Source: Lichenostomus cassidix (Eukaryota; Chordata; Aves; Passeriformes; Meliphagidae). From it: DNA of 64,000 nucleotides. Shown here piece by piece: positions 1 through 14,000 of this stretch. Within the stretch, counting starts at the first letter, position 1. Every line of letters starts with the position of its first letter. The stretch spans positions 69,233,056-69,297,055 of the forward strand of contig CM039184.1 in NCBI GenBank assembly GCA_008360975.2, written 5' to 3'. Position numbers and translations under genes: made by a program. Under the pieces are notes generated by a model that had not been told where the DNA came from, did no database searches, and worked only from the letters and a program-made list of their open reading frames with translations.

Positions 1-3000
1 TTTTCCTTGAAAAAATTGTTTTCTTGGGTTTAACACCACCTAAGTTTACCAAGTGCATACCAAGTAATTGATTTCTTAAACTAGTACCTATCAGCCCACA
101 TCAATGGAAAAACTAATTTTTAAGGAATTTATACAGCATGTTAAGAAATGCTTTGCTTCAATTGAATGTAATACACTAGCAGTAGAATATGAAAGGAAAT
201 TTATGAACTTTATAGCTCAGTGGCTATATCTTCATGTATAATATGAATATCTGCTTTTAAATAAAAAACTTGACTTTTTCACATTAGTTTTTATACATGT
301 TTCCCATTATTATAATGTTACTGGAATTTGAAAACAGGTTGTATTTCACTAAGTACAGTTCTTAAAGCAGAACAAAAAAGGTAAGTTCTAGCAGACACCA
401 TTGCAGCTTATATATGTCTTTATCTTTATCTTGGAACTACCTTGTCTTTGGTCTAAATACATTCGTTTTCCATATGTTACTACAAATGGGTCTGTCAATA
501 AATGCCTTTGATCAAAATCTAGGGAGAAGCACCACCCTTTGATTGTGATATCTATTTCTTCAAGCCACTCCATAGTAAAGGTTGATAAGAACAGAGACAA
601 AAGGTTACCAGCAGCCTGAGGTTTGGAATGTAGTTGAAAGCTAAGATACCTACAAATCAGTGGGGTGCTGTTTAAAGAATGGGATCAACAAGAAACACTA
701 AGAGTGTGTGTTTTGCATGTTATAATCCTGACTGCTATCCTTGCTTGCTATCAGTATTGAATGACTAATGACCAAGCACTACACTTTGAAAAGGCAGAAA
801 TCAAAGGTGGAACTTCTAGGACAAATCATTGAAAGATTTATGCATAAAACTGTCATAGATAAACTTTTCTTTTTGTACCAAAACCTGGCAATGCAGACCT
901 GTTGTGCTGTAGCAACACCTGCATTTGTGCAGCCACAGTCAGCTGCAGGAAAATGTAAAAATGAAAGGTTTAACTCAGGCAATACTCCCAGGTGAGCTGC
1001 AGCCCAGAGCAGTGATTGCAGTCCTGCAGTCAGACCAGCGAGCTGAACTGTGGCAGTAGATGATACAACAGAACACTGTCTCTCTTTGAGGAAAATGAGG
1101 ATGACAATGACAGCCATTAGCAAGAATCTTTGTATAGATTTCCTTTTTGTCACAATCTTTTTCAATGCAGTTGGCAATTCAGTATGGCCCAGTCTGTGCC
1201 ACCAACTGATAATGGTACCTTCGCTCTGTGGTCCCGTTACTTTGAAAGGGGAAATTCAACCTCAATCCACTGAAATTTAGACAAATGGCACCATCTACAT
1301 CCTGATATGAAGTTGATTGTGATGCCTGCTTTAATGCTTTGCTAAGTGAGGACTAAGTCAAAAAAGAAACCAAACCAGTATCTCAACCTTATAGGGGGGA
1401 TGGGAAAAATCAGTCAAGCTCTAAATAAGGAAATACAATTCACTGCACTGTGTAGGAAATACCTAATTTTGGCAGAAGCATTTTGCAAGCAATTGCATAA
1501 AATGAAGAGCAACGACTATATGAGAAACAATTTGCTCTGTTCATGCCCCTCATTTTCTGTTCCCTTCAACACTTTTAGACTTAACTAAAAATATTTAAAA
1601 CCTTTATTTTTTTATTATGTAAAACAAACATTGCATGCTCTAAGCTAGGAAATTATCTACACTTAGACTAAAGTTTCTGTGAGCATCTTCCATGGTGTGT
1701 TTATTGCTTCCTCTGACAGGACGCTGAGCATCAGTTTTTGGGATATTTTGTATTGAATGCTTGCAGGCACACAGTATGGTTGAACAAGTGATTATCCCCA
1801 AAAGCTGAGCCTATTCAGTACTCCATGCTGCAACAAAGCTTTGTCTGAGACCAAGGTTGCTTCTGCCTTCTGTCAGCTTCTAGTCCATTCAAGACAATTA
1901 TGCAGGCATTCAAAAGAAGTATTAAATTTAATACTTTGCTTGTATGTTTTCCATGAAGCTCACAATTATTTCTAGTCACTGAGAAAGCTCTCAGGGTGAT
2001 AGTAGAGCTTAAAATATGTACCTAGAAGGCAAAAATAAGACTATTAAAATTAACTTAAGAAGCAGACAGTAATACAATAATTTTTCTGATGTGATAGCTG
2101 AGTTTGTTTTACTTACTAGCTACATAGTTATTAGCTACTTTACACATACAACTATCATTTAGTTACTATGCAGTAAAGATGGGAGTAGTCATTGAATAAT
2201 TGTGTTTGTTTTATTTAGTTGAAGCTCCTGCACTCAGAAGCTTTTCTTCTCACTTTAAAAGGGCTATGAGTTTACCCCAAGCCTAGCAACCTCACTCAGC
2301 TCCCTGGAGAAAATGAGAAGCTGCAGATGGGATTTATTTTACCTGAATATAGCTGCCTTAAGGTTAGGAGTCTAGTCTGCACCACTTACCCAGACTTCCT
2401 CTATGGCCAGTGAAAAACTACAGACATCTTATGCAACAAATTCCATCCACCTTGGATATTTTATTACACTTACAGCTACACATCTATCAATCCATAGCTA
2501 TGCTCTCCTAAACCATCACAGAGTGTGTGCTGTTTCTTCCAGCTTCTCCCAGCCTGCAGGACACTTCACTCCAGGATATTCCTACACCACTGTGAGGTTA
2601 GCTCTGTAGGACCTTTCCCACCTAGCCTTTATTTTCAACAAATGCTCTGACTTCAAAGAAACCCTGTTGATGTTCTCTGTTAGCAGATACAGTCTGTGAG
2701 ATGGTTAAGCTAGAGACACACAGATTGCTGAGGGGGCAAGGAAGGGCTGCAGCCAGAGGGCTGCTCTGGTGAGGCTGTGGTGACTGTACTGGCAGTGGGG
2801 CAGAGCCAAGGCCCAGGCATTTGGAGCTGAGATTCTCTGCTGGATCAGGGCCATAAGACCTAACTCTGACAGCCCATAAACAAGACTTTCCTACCCCATC
2901 TCTCTGCTGTAGCTATGACTGTATGAACACTATTCTATTTCAAATAACAGACACGTGGATAAGTTTAAAGCTTCCTCCTTAGTAGAGATTTCAAGTAGCC

Positions 3001-4887
3001 TGTTGGTTTGATTTTGCCTTAAACAGGCTTGTAGACACCACAGAGCATGCTAAATTTCTCAGCTGAGCAGCTACTCTCTGAAAAATCAGCATCTCTTAAA
3101 CCATTTTTCAAATGGAGCTTGCATTTTCAAGGCCGAGTCAAATCTGACAGATTGAATTATTTTTAGAACTCAGGCTAGTATCAGGTTAAGCAAGTACTTT
3201 AAGAAGCTGTTACTTTCTGCTTTCAGTAGTGAATTACCACTTCTCAACTCAAACTGGCCAACTGATACATATGCATATGAGGACTTATTTGGTGAACACG
3301 AAATGGGAAAAGAAACGTGACATGCTAGCACAGTCCAGTTTGGGGATTAGAATATAATTGATTTTTTAATGTTAGTTAAAATCTTTCTCTTTTTAAAGAT
3401 GTTATCCCTGATGAACTGAAGTTCATCTGCAGAATTCTTCTGCAGAAAACGTTTCATCGCCAAAGCATGCTATTTTCATCTTCTGTTCCTTATAGAACAG
3501 TAAATATTTTTGTAGTCTCTGTACCTTCTGTAGTGAAGAGTCACAGCTTTTGCAAACATGTTTTGAGGAGGAGAATAAAAGACTTGAAAGACTGCAACCT
3601 TAAGGGACCATATAATTTGCTGTTTTGTTCAATCTTATCTCCATGGTAAACTCCATAAATTGCCTACTCCTGCAGCATCTAGCCTGTTTCCTTGATTGGA
3701 GTTTCCAGTTGCTGCTGTAAAGAAAAAAAATAAGGATTTTTCAGTGTTAACAGCACTCATATTTAAAAGCAATTACTTCAGTATAGACCTAAGGATGGGT
3801 GGCAGAATCATCAGGGATATATTTGAATGTGTTCTATTTTGTAATTATCCAGAAGAAATAATTTGAGTAAGATGTTTGTCTTAATTGGCAGGAAGGGACT
3901 ACATAAGGCTGAAATTAAATGACATGTACTTATTCACTGAGAGTTGAAAGAGAGTCTGATTACTCTAGTGTAGTTTGAAGTTACATCTGATGTCATGAAA
4001 TTGCACTTGCAGCCCTCAAATGTGGTTGTTATCCTCTTGCAGTGGTGCTTTCATATGCTCCCTGCCATGTCACTTGCTTGAGCTTAACAACCAAGTGACC
4101 AAAGTGGGAGTTAGTACAGTATGAGTTAATTTGCTGTTCCAGTGGAAAAGTAATCCACCAAAAGAAAAAAAAAATAATTTTCCCTTGTGTCAGTTCACTG
4201 AACCATCTCGTACTCTGCCAGAACTGTCACAAAGAGGGGGGAAAAAGCAAATGTTCAGGGAAGGGAATGTGACCAGTCATTCTGGAGGAAGTCTGCAGAG
4301 CTGTGAATGCAACAAACTTCAGATCCCAGTCTTACACATGCTTTAATTTCATCTGAAAGGAGATGCTGCCAAAAAGCCCTATAGCAATCTCTGGTAATAT
4401 TTTCTGTCATTGTCCCTTATGCTGATATTGCATCTAAGTGTAGCTGGGCCAGGAACCTCATGTACAACAAAAGTGCTCTGCAGCATCAGCAAATCCAACC
4501 ACTGAACAAAAAAAGAAAAATTAAAAAAAAAAAAAAAGCTGCATTTTTTTAGTTCTTATTGGTAAATTGTAATTCAGGTATGTCAGTTCCCTGGTCTAGA
4601 TCATTGGGTAGTTATTGTTTGAGCTGGCAAAGGAAGAAATGTCAAGTTGCAAACAGAAAAACATCCCTTTGGTAGTTCATTCCTAAATTGTCTCGAAGCA
4701 AACATGAGATGTGAGACCATACCCAGGCTGCAGTGGGTATCAGGTGTAGATCTAAAACACAGAGAAGGATGAAATACCAACTGTTGTAATTTTGCTACAT
4801 CTTTTTCTGCATATTACCTGTTTTATGCTTTTTAGGTTCCTGTTCTCTGCAGAAATAACTGCAACAGCTGGTGTGGATATTTCATCC
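1..4887. other. AT-rich intergenic DNA, no gene recognised
   Basis: No open frame here exceeds about 130 codons and none resembles a protein I know. The sequence is AT-rich with ordinary non-coding composition. A locally GC-richer patch lies near 2720-2830, an A-rich tract at about 4508-4537, and a pair of short palindromes at 3410-3446 (listed separately). I see no splice-flanked exon, RNA gene or recognisable transposon. By position this is the far upstream flank of STX18. Confidence 0.6.
3410..3446. repeat. two back-to-back perfect short palindromes
   Basis: GATGAACT-GA-AGTTCATC occupies 3410-3427 (8-bp arms, 2-bp centre). It is followed, with a two-base overlap, by TCTGCAGAA-TTC-TTCTGCAGA at 3426-3446 (9-bp arms, 3-bp centre). 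Both are exact. No gene or known element is associated with them, and the function is unknown. Confidence 0.7.
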
Positions 4888-5024
4888 TGGGAAGTGCTCA
4901 AGACCAGGCTGGATGGGGCTCTGAGCAGCCTGGTGGAGTGGGAGGTCTTCCTGCCCATGGCTGGGAGTTGGAACTATTTCATCTTACAGTCTCTTCCAAC
5001 CCAAACTATTTTATGATTCTAAGG
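4888..5024 (+). mobile_element. CR1 LINE 3'-end fragment
   Basis: The segment reads like the 3' end of an avian CR1 (chicken repeat 1) LINE. It has GAAGTGCTCAAGACCAGGCT, then GGATGGGGCTCTGAGCAGCC, CCTGCCCATGG, CTTCCAACCCAAACTATT, and the typical CR1 terminal TATGATTCT at about 5012-5020. CR1 copies are usually severely 5'-truncated, as here (about 137 bp). The divergence suggests an old, inactive copy, and no coding capacity remains. The family is well recognised; the subfamily is not assigned. Confidence 0.85.
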
Positions 5025-8000
5025 TTCTGTTCCGCTAAGATCATTTTCAGCAAGTGTTTTCCTGTCTATACTGTTATAGTTGTTATGCTGAATATCTATA
5101 AATGTCACACAACATTCTGAATATGATTTCTGGTTTTGATCTTTTGATTCAAATAAAATGTGTCTCTAATTAACGTCTGAAAGGAAATATTATATGTGTT
5201 GGGTAAAAAAAATGCCATGTTTTACCAGCCTAGACAAACTCTGCCCTGCTAAAAGAAAATGCTGTGCATAAATCCACAGTATAACATAAATACTCAAGGA
5301 GCTCAGCTCTACACAAAATGTGAATTAGTGGCCAACAGCTCCATGATAGATTTTTGTGTATATTTTGTATAAGAAATTTTTACACCATTAATTTCTTCCT
5401 TCTTTTCATTAAACATGATGCATAGATATGGGAGCCCCTTAGTATAAAAGTTTTATTTCTCTTATTTTGCACCTTCTCAGGACCTTCCTGTTAGTCATCT
5501 ATGACATATCTTGCAACTTTAACCTCTTCAGGGGACAGAGAGACTTCACCCTCCACTCTGCTGCACCTCCTTTGCTTCTGGTTGTTGCTTGCAGATAAAA
5601 CAAGTCTCTAATTTTCAGCTAAATGTCTGCCTTCCAAAACCTGAAAATTAAGTCCATCTAGTAAATATAATGACCATCCTCAGGTATTTTAAAGGGTGAT
5701 CCTTGCTTACAATTCTCTTATTACTTACCTTTTCTTTCCTGTGACATGTTGTGAAAAATGGGCATTGTCAGAACTGAAAAAACCCTGCATTTTTAAAAAA
5801 TATAAAAATGCTTTCCAACGGTGAAGATAATAAGTACAGTAGTTATCTCATTATATAATTGTTCAGAAAACAGAGTAGGAAATCAGTAACTGTTGTGATT
5901 CTAAAAATAAGACCAAGAAATGTCTTAGTGGGAAAAAATGCCAAAGATGAAATCCTGCCTCCTAAAGTGTCCATTTCCCATTAATTCCTACAAGGCATGG
6001 ATTTTGTCACTAGCATTTGTACTAATTATGCTTACTAGGAACTCCTTCATCCTTACCATAAGACAATAAACCCTGATTTTCTCTTTTTGTCTTAGAGAAA
6101 TCTGAGAATGCGCAGTGCTCACTCTCACAGATTTCAGCAGACTCCAGGCCAGGGCTCAGAATCACTTGAGTGATGTGGTGGCATTTTAAAAAATGCTTGA
6201 TCCCAAGTTATTCTGTCTATTTTCTACAGAAGCTGGAGAGAAGGTAAAATATGACACTTGTAGTTCGCCTGCAGATTCTCTACTGCACAAGCCACAGAAA
6301 GGTGATTGATGCAATGAGCTGCTTTTAGCTCCAAGTATCTGAGCTCCTTCCCATTTTTTAGATATGAGACAATAATGCTGTGGGGCCTTTCATCTTTGTG
6401 AACTTTCATGGTTTCCATTGTGAAACAGTTCTTGGGAAAACATGGAGCTTGAAAGTGTTTAATGAGGTTGCCCTGCTGCCATTAATTTAACAGAGAAGCA
6501 CAGAAGATGACTGTCCATAGTAACCACAGAAAAGATGCAAGGCACTACACAGCCTCTTTCATCTTCTGAGGACACACCCTAAAATAGCTCTAAAATATGA
6601 AAAGTGGAGAAAAATTAGGAGCAACTTGGGTATTCACACCTCTTCATCTGCAGTGCAATGTAATACCCAGAGGATTAACATTACATTTCTTAATTTTTGA
6701 ATGGTTAAATTACTATTCTCAGTTGATTCTGCTGAATCCTCAGAGTACAGAGGATTGACCAATATTTGAGTATCCATTCTTTTTGCAATGAAAACTACAA
6801 AATGATATCTGTTTTTGTGAACCAAACAAAAGCCCAGGCTGCAGATAAATGTGATCAGCCATGATGTTAAATTATTACCATAATCCCTGGGACAATTTCA
6901 GTCTGTGCCAAAAATACCCCTAATCCCTCAAACTGCATCTGGGGCAATGACCATTATCAACACAGAGCCTGGATTTGACTTCCTGATACCAAGAGAATTC
7001 AACCATAAAGATGTGAGCTGTGTCATAGCACTTAACCATGGGGCCTGTTTGATTTATTGCAATAGATAGAATATCTAAGTGTGTCAAAGAAAAGGAACTA
7101 TATTTTCTGATGCAGCTTGAGAAACCAAGAAGATTGATACTACCACATTCTTACCCATGGCAGCTGCAATTACACACAAATCCATAAAAATTAAGTTGTA
7201 TAAAAATACACTTTAATGTATCCTAATGCCATGTTTACACTTTTTATTATTTTTTTTGTTAAAATCTTATCAAAATATCATTGTTTTTGATAAAAATATA
7301 TGCTGGATGTTGCCTTAATTCCTATACAATGTATCTTCTGACTTGCACTATAAATACAATCCTGTCTAGTTTGTTTATCACACTCATTAAAAATTGAAAC
7401 GTGGGACTTTTAAAAATGCTTGTGATCAAAAAAGGTGAACTTTAAAACACGTTCTTTATTTGTATCCATATGTTTTTAATTGCATTCAATTTCAGATTAG
7501 AAAGAAAAGCACAACAGAACTGAGTCAAAGGGAGCAAATTCTTGCTCTTGAGCATTAGCAGTGTCCTACTTCAATGGAAAAAAGAAGTCTCTGCAGACAT
7601 TCAGAAAGAGAACAAACCAGAGGATTCTGGCAGTCACATCACTTGTCATTTGGGATGATGTAAAAGTTGCAGATTATTCCAATGTCAAAGTGTGGAGAAA
7701 ACAGATCAAAAGTTTTAAATAAGACAAGATTTAACAGCACTACAGATAAATCAAAGCAATTACCAGACACTCTGTGTTTTACATTAATTTAAGCATGTTA
7801 AAACTAATGCAATTTGCTTTTGTAAATAAAGAATAACATCCAAGCATGCAAGTTTATCTTTTTTGAAAAGATAAGTGTTTCACCGCCCAGTAGTCTCTGC
7901 CTACAAGTTTGGGGTTTATCTTATTGTGTATTTTCCATATCTAATGATCAACAATGATCTTTCCCATGTGGAATTGCTTTGGCATTCTGATCATTTTAAC

Positions 8001-11000
8001 CTTATTTTCATTTAGCACTTTAACATATGATTCATAAAAAGCAAAATTAGATTTCTATCGTCTGGGTCTTAGCCATCATTTTTGTTATGTCTGCTTTCCC
8101 ATTCTATAAATCACTGGAATTCAATGCCAGTAATTGCCTGAACATTTCCCTCTTCTTACCCTTCAAGTCTTAGGATGGTGAGAATTATGCTGAATTCTTC
8201 ATTGCAGAAGGTGACAGAAATCTGGCAATAAGTTTATGCTGCCCAAGCTGGAATCACCAACAGCTGATATGTGTAAGATATATTATATGTATGATATGCA
8301 TGTGTGATAACTTTTCTGAGAAGAAATATGATCAGACAAATCATTATGCAAGTTGTGGTTTCATTTAACCTTTTTAATCCATGAACATATTTGATGTTTT
8401 CTTAGAGCAAATTTAATAAATTTAAACATCCCTAGACTTCCTGGCCACCACTGTCCTTTGGTGGTATGCAGATCTCTGGAACTTGAATAGCTGGAGGTAA
8501 CTTACACAGTCTGTTCATGCTACCTTTGCTACTTACACTTTAATCCAGTATAAAGCAAATAAACTTTCATCTTCTAAGCACTTAAGCTAATTACATTTAG
8601 CCAGAATCTCAAATACTGGAATCAGTGCTATATACAGCCATTACAAAGACAAACATCATAAAATCCAGATGCAAGAAACATGGCAACTTAGTCTAACAAA
8701 TTTTCTTTGGCGTGAAATATAAACAAAACCATATCGATCAATGTGGCACTTCAGATATCAAATTGTTAATCAGTGTTTTCAAATAAAAACTTATTTTACT
8801 ACAATGGTTACACACATGTACATTATTACTAAAATATATTCAAATACAAGTGGATGTTAGTCTAACTAGTAGAATGTTTGTAAGTATTTTTCCAGAATAA
8901 TAATCATGAGTTATAGAACCAATTTAATTTTAATTTGATAGTGTCTATTATTTTTTCGATTTAAGGATTTTCTGTATTTTCATTTCTATGCCACAAGTAT
9001 TGGGGAATTACTGGTTTTTCAAAAGCTACTACTAGACATCATAATTTTAAACTCCTTTTCAAATCTATCCAAGTTTCAACATAAGTTAACCCTCCAAGCT
9101 TCACAGTGCTTGACTGTTCTCTTACATTGCTAGTACAAAACTGTTCCATCTTCAGTGTTCTGATTCCCAAACTCACACCCTGGTTCATATTGTTCATCAC
9201 CTTAGGTTCATAAGGCTGTTTATATAAAAGTAAGCCTTAATTATTCTATGGAATTTATAGGATCCATAGTGCACCATTTGTGATAGATTGGGAGTTTTAT
9301 ATCTTATTAATTTGTAGAAACTTGTTTACCATTGGGTTCATTTAGTAGAAGGTACACTAGAAAGGAACCGTGAAGTTCAGTTCCTTTTTTGTTAGAAAAT
9401 TAATTTGAAAAATGATCATCTGGCAACATCCTGAAGGCAACCTAAGAGCTAATCTGCGTTGAGTCATTGTGAATCCTCAGTGCCTGTGAAGAAAATGTGA
9501 CAACTAGAGTTCATCAGGGATTTCCTGTCATGTCATTTTCAATCAATGTCAATCAAAATCAAAACTTCTCAGTGGGATGTTTGCACCATTTCTAATAAAT
9601 TTCACCTTCTAATGAAGGTGTGATTCTTGTCCACGATAAGGAGGAGAGTAACCCACATTAGATTAGTCAGTATCAGGAATACGAGAAAAAATTCAGGATT
9701 TATAGCTAGTATTTTTTTTTAAATTTTAAACAGCTCCTATAAGAAGACTGAGAGTATCTACCTCAAAGGAAGCAGATGGAGCCATTCATGGGGGATCTAG
9801 AAGCCTGAGGCAGGCACAGTTACAGTAGGACTGAAAATGCTACTACTCCTTTTCGGCTGCAGACTGCTGCCCCAGGGCTCTGCTGGAGGAAAGAATCATG
9901 TTCATGCTGCCTCAGAAAGAGTTAAGTTAAATTAAACCATGACTGTAGGTGTTTTGATATTGCTTGACAGGGGCTACAGAGTGCTTTTTTTATTCTTCCT
10001 CCATCTTGCTGCTGCCAAAGAGAGATGATAAGGCACAGTAGGTGCTCTTGAGCTGGAGGACCTTGTCTCCAGTGCTTTAGATTCCAGTCCTTTGCCTCTC
10101 AAGCAATGCATGATGCAGCTTTCCTCATAACATAAGTTTAGATCCTAACTACTGGTTGTCTCATCTTTTTCTGCTGTGAGATAGGAAATGTCTTTCCTTA
10201 TCACTCTTACTGGGAACCATTACGTCCCAGAAACTGACAGTGAAAGCCTTGAGGAGCACAGAGGGGAGATATTCCAGGATTCAACCATTCCCATGGCTGC
10301 TGCATTGCAAAATGCTCGTTAAACTTTCAGTAAAAGCTGCCCAAGTAAAACTTATAAGCAGGTTCCATTATTTCAACACCAAATACCAAACTAAATGACA
10401 AGCCTAACTGGATCAGTCCTCTAAGCTCAAAACATTTCTGAAGCTCGTGAAACTGACTTTCACTGTAACACATTTATTTACACCTTTTAAAAAGGACTGA
10501 GCAAGATTTGTCACGGTTTCTGTTGTTATATTACTGCTGGAATTCCCTGAAATATTATTTCAAGGACAAACTAAAGCCTAACACTTTAAAAGGAGAGCAA
10601 TAATACTTGCATTTTGAAAGGAGCCAGTGCTACACAGGTTACACTCCAACTTCTTCACAGGGGATTGCCAAATCTTTTTAGTGCTTAGGGGCACTCCCTC
10701 CTTCACCTAAATAAGCAATAAACCAGCAATACAATGTTTATAAAGCAGTTATAACAACTTGTGTTGTTCCTTTTCCCCAGGAGTGCTACAGGCCCTGAGT
10801 TTCCTCACAACCTTCATGTGAGATTAAGTTCAAAAATTTTGCACAGGGAAAAGCTAAATGTACTTTATTTGCACTCTGACTTGTTAGCACATCTCCAATA
10901 TTAGCATACATTAAATCTAAATATTCTATGTTTTGCCTCTCCTTATTCTCTAGTTCTTACACTGTGCCTCCAACAGAGGTTACACTTACAGGAAAGGTGT

Positions 11001-14000
11001 CCATACTATCCACATTATAGTACACATCATTTATAAGCTTCTTCAGATATACCACCTATGTGCATTCGAGGAAATCTCAATGTAAGTGGATTTAATAAAG
11101 GATAATGCCTTACCTATATCAGAAATCTACTAAATAGATTTAAATTAATTACAATATTTACAAATTTATGTAGTTGCATTGGTGCAAACCTTTATTAAAT
11201 AAGCTTATTTATCATAAATAATTTAGGAGAGCAGGTCTGACATTTCTCAGATCAATACAGACTTTTGCACTGTGAGGGTCAGAATTAGATTAAGTATGTA
11301 GGCCAGTCTCAGAGCAAACTTTTAATAACTGATGACATTACTTACTTTCCATCAGAAGCCAACAGCAGTTGGATGATTAGCTTCAATGGTGTTCCATTCC
11401 TGTGCAATTTATTTCTCATAGCCATTGGATTTCTAATTTACAAACACATTTTAAAGCAAAATAAAAGTCATTCTTCTTTCACACACTGCTCACAAACTTA
11501 CAACTTGATTTTCCCCATAGAAAAAGACAGTCTACAGGGAAAGATAAGGCCTCTGACCAGTGTGGAATCACAGTAGAATTAAGAGTCTGTTTTAATCTAA
11601 GTATTTGATCATATCTGAAGTATGACAGGTTATTCAGTGCTTTTATATCAAATGCTGTTGGAGCAGTATACAGACACCTAGGAGGTCTCTTCTAGCCGTA
11701 CATTTTATTTTGGGATCAATTTGATGCTAGCATACATTTGCCACCATTCTTCAGTAGTGTTAAAATTCAGAAGTCTTACTGAAGTTAGGGGTTCCTGATG
11801 TAGCAAGGTCACGTTTCCCTTCTGGCTCACTGTGCCAGAGGGACTGTCTGACACAGGGCATTCAAGGACATCTATAATGGATGTTCAGCCAGTGAAGGAG
11901 TACCAGGATTGAGTCACTCAAGCTGCAATTCCCATGAGGCAGCGTGGCAGCTGAAGGATGCCTAGGGCAGCAGGCCAAGGCTGGGCATTTGGGCTTGTAG
12001 CTGTAAAAATGCCTATGCTTTCATTTTCTTGGCCTGAGTGACATGGCATTCCAAAGAAAGACTTATTTCTTCAGATGTCTGCCCTAACAAATGAATTACT
12101 TGAAAATATATTTTCCATTACAAAGCTAAAGAGCAAAATCCTTAACGTACTATTGAGCCAGCCATGTGCTTTGCTTCTTTAACCAGGACAGGAAAAGTAA
12201 CTGTCAGCATTTTCTTAGACACACATTCAGCTTTTCCAAATGACATGGATATCTCATTGCAATATTTGAACTCAGTTAAGAACAGCAGTTTCTTCTAAGG
12301 ATGGGGGTGAACTTTCCTAACTACTTTTCCTTTTCTTTGTTTTTCCCCCAAAATACATAGTTTTAGTGAGGGTCCAGTGGGCCGTTAAGGACTGTCTTTA
12401 TTTTGGCTTTCCTTTTGACTGAGCCCTTTATAAGAGATGTTGTGTGGTTTCCCTTTAGAAGAAGAGGAGTTTTGTGAGTAGTTAAAGGCAAAAAATTGAA
12501 TTTGTTAGTGGTGCATTCCACACTTTTATGACTAAGCCCATAGCACATGTCTATGTAACTGGTACATAACATGATACTAAATCAGCCCACATAGCTAAAT
12601 TGCAACATACCATTGATTTTAGTCACTAATAAAACACATACATGTGTTTCAAGTGGTTTTAATTATCTGTTTATTATTAAAGCATGTTTTCTTTGCTGTG
12701 TTTCTATAAAGTTTTGATGTAAGAAGGAATTGTTCTTCCAATTTTAAGCTCAACTGTATTTCTTGATACATTTTGGGACCAGGCAAACAGTGTCAAATGG
12801 CCGTTTACCAAACTATTGTTCTTTGACTTTGACCTCCTAAAGGTGGCACAGAAATCATGCCTGGGAGCTGCTGTCCAGGAAGAGATAATTAAAGGTCTGA
12901 TGGATTGCATGGATAGGACTTTGTCATTAGCTTCAGAGGAATGAACCACTTCTTGAGCTGAGGCCAGAACAATCTGTAAGCCTGACTAGCAAACTCACAG
13001 CTTTCTGCCTCACAGGCTGTTCCCTTCTCTCTCTGATCTGATAACTCCTGCCTCTGTTATTCCCTGTCTTCCACTCTTCATTTTGTTTGTATCCCTTCCC
13101 TGACAGCAGAACTCCAACTCACTCCCACTGCTCCTTTCCTCTCTTCCTGATCTTGCACAGCACTTTGTGACTTGGGGATCTGGAAGCCTTCCTGTACCAT
13201 AGATGTGTTTTCTCTTCCAGTTTTGCCATTTCCCTAAGTGACACTGTTTAGAGGAAATCTACTTAGTTCCAGTAACTTTTTCCACATCTCTGACTTACTC
13301 CTTAAGCTCCCCATCTCCCTGTACCCACTTATCTCTCTACTCAGATGGCATCTCATTGAAATATTTGGAGAGAAAGTCAGCAAAGGCTTCTGCTTTGTCT
13401 TGCTTTCTCATCTCCCCAGCTTTCCTTTACCCTTGAGGCAGAGATCCTGTAGCAGCTCTCTTCTCAGAGCTCTGTTTTCTTCAGCAGTCCCAACCCTTCA
13501 TCTCACTCTTCCATTTTATCATTTTCCTATGGCTGTTGTTAGTTTCCCCCTTCAGTACAGTCCTGCTTCAGTTTATCCAACAGTCACCTCCCCACCCTTG
13601 TCTCTCCAGCAAGTGCCCTATTTACTTCTTACTTTACAGAGTCACTGAATGAAAAAATTGAACTTCTCTCCTCTGGCTCCATCCAAGGCCAAATTCTGCC
13701 AAAACAATGATTGCCAAGGTCTTTTCAAGCCTTTAGACCATGTATCCTTATCCTGCTTAGTATCTCTCACTCATTTTCCATTATTGGCTCACAGATATTC
13801 ACAGAAATATAATGGAGCTCTCAGCAGCTCATACTCCCTAATTCTAAAACAAGGATCTTCATTCCTTTTCCAGTTTTGTTCATTGTGCTTGGGAAGAGCT
13901 ATTAACAAACATTGACAGGACATGGTTTCTTTACAGCAAGAATCCTCTTTCCTTGGTATCTGTGGATGATTAGACAAATGCTAGATTACTGGCTTGCAGA

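Noticed and set aside
11650..11720. Possible CR1 end (GGAGGTCTCTTCTAGCC)
   Set aside because: Only one short word resembles CR1 and the terminal repeat is absent; too weak to list.
13238..13648. 136-codon + frame rich in Leu, Ser and Pro
   Set aside because: Explained by a long pyrimidine-rich tract, which depletes stop codons; no similarity to known proteins.
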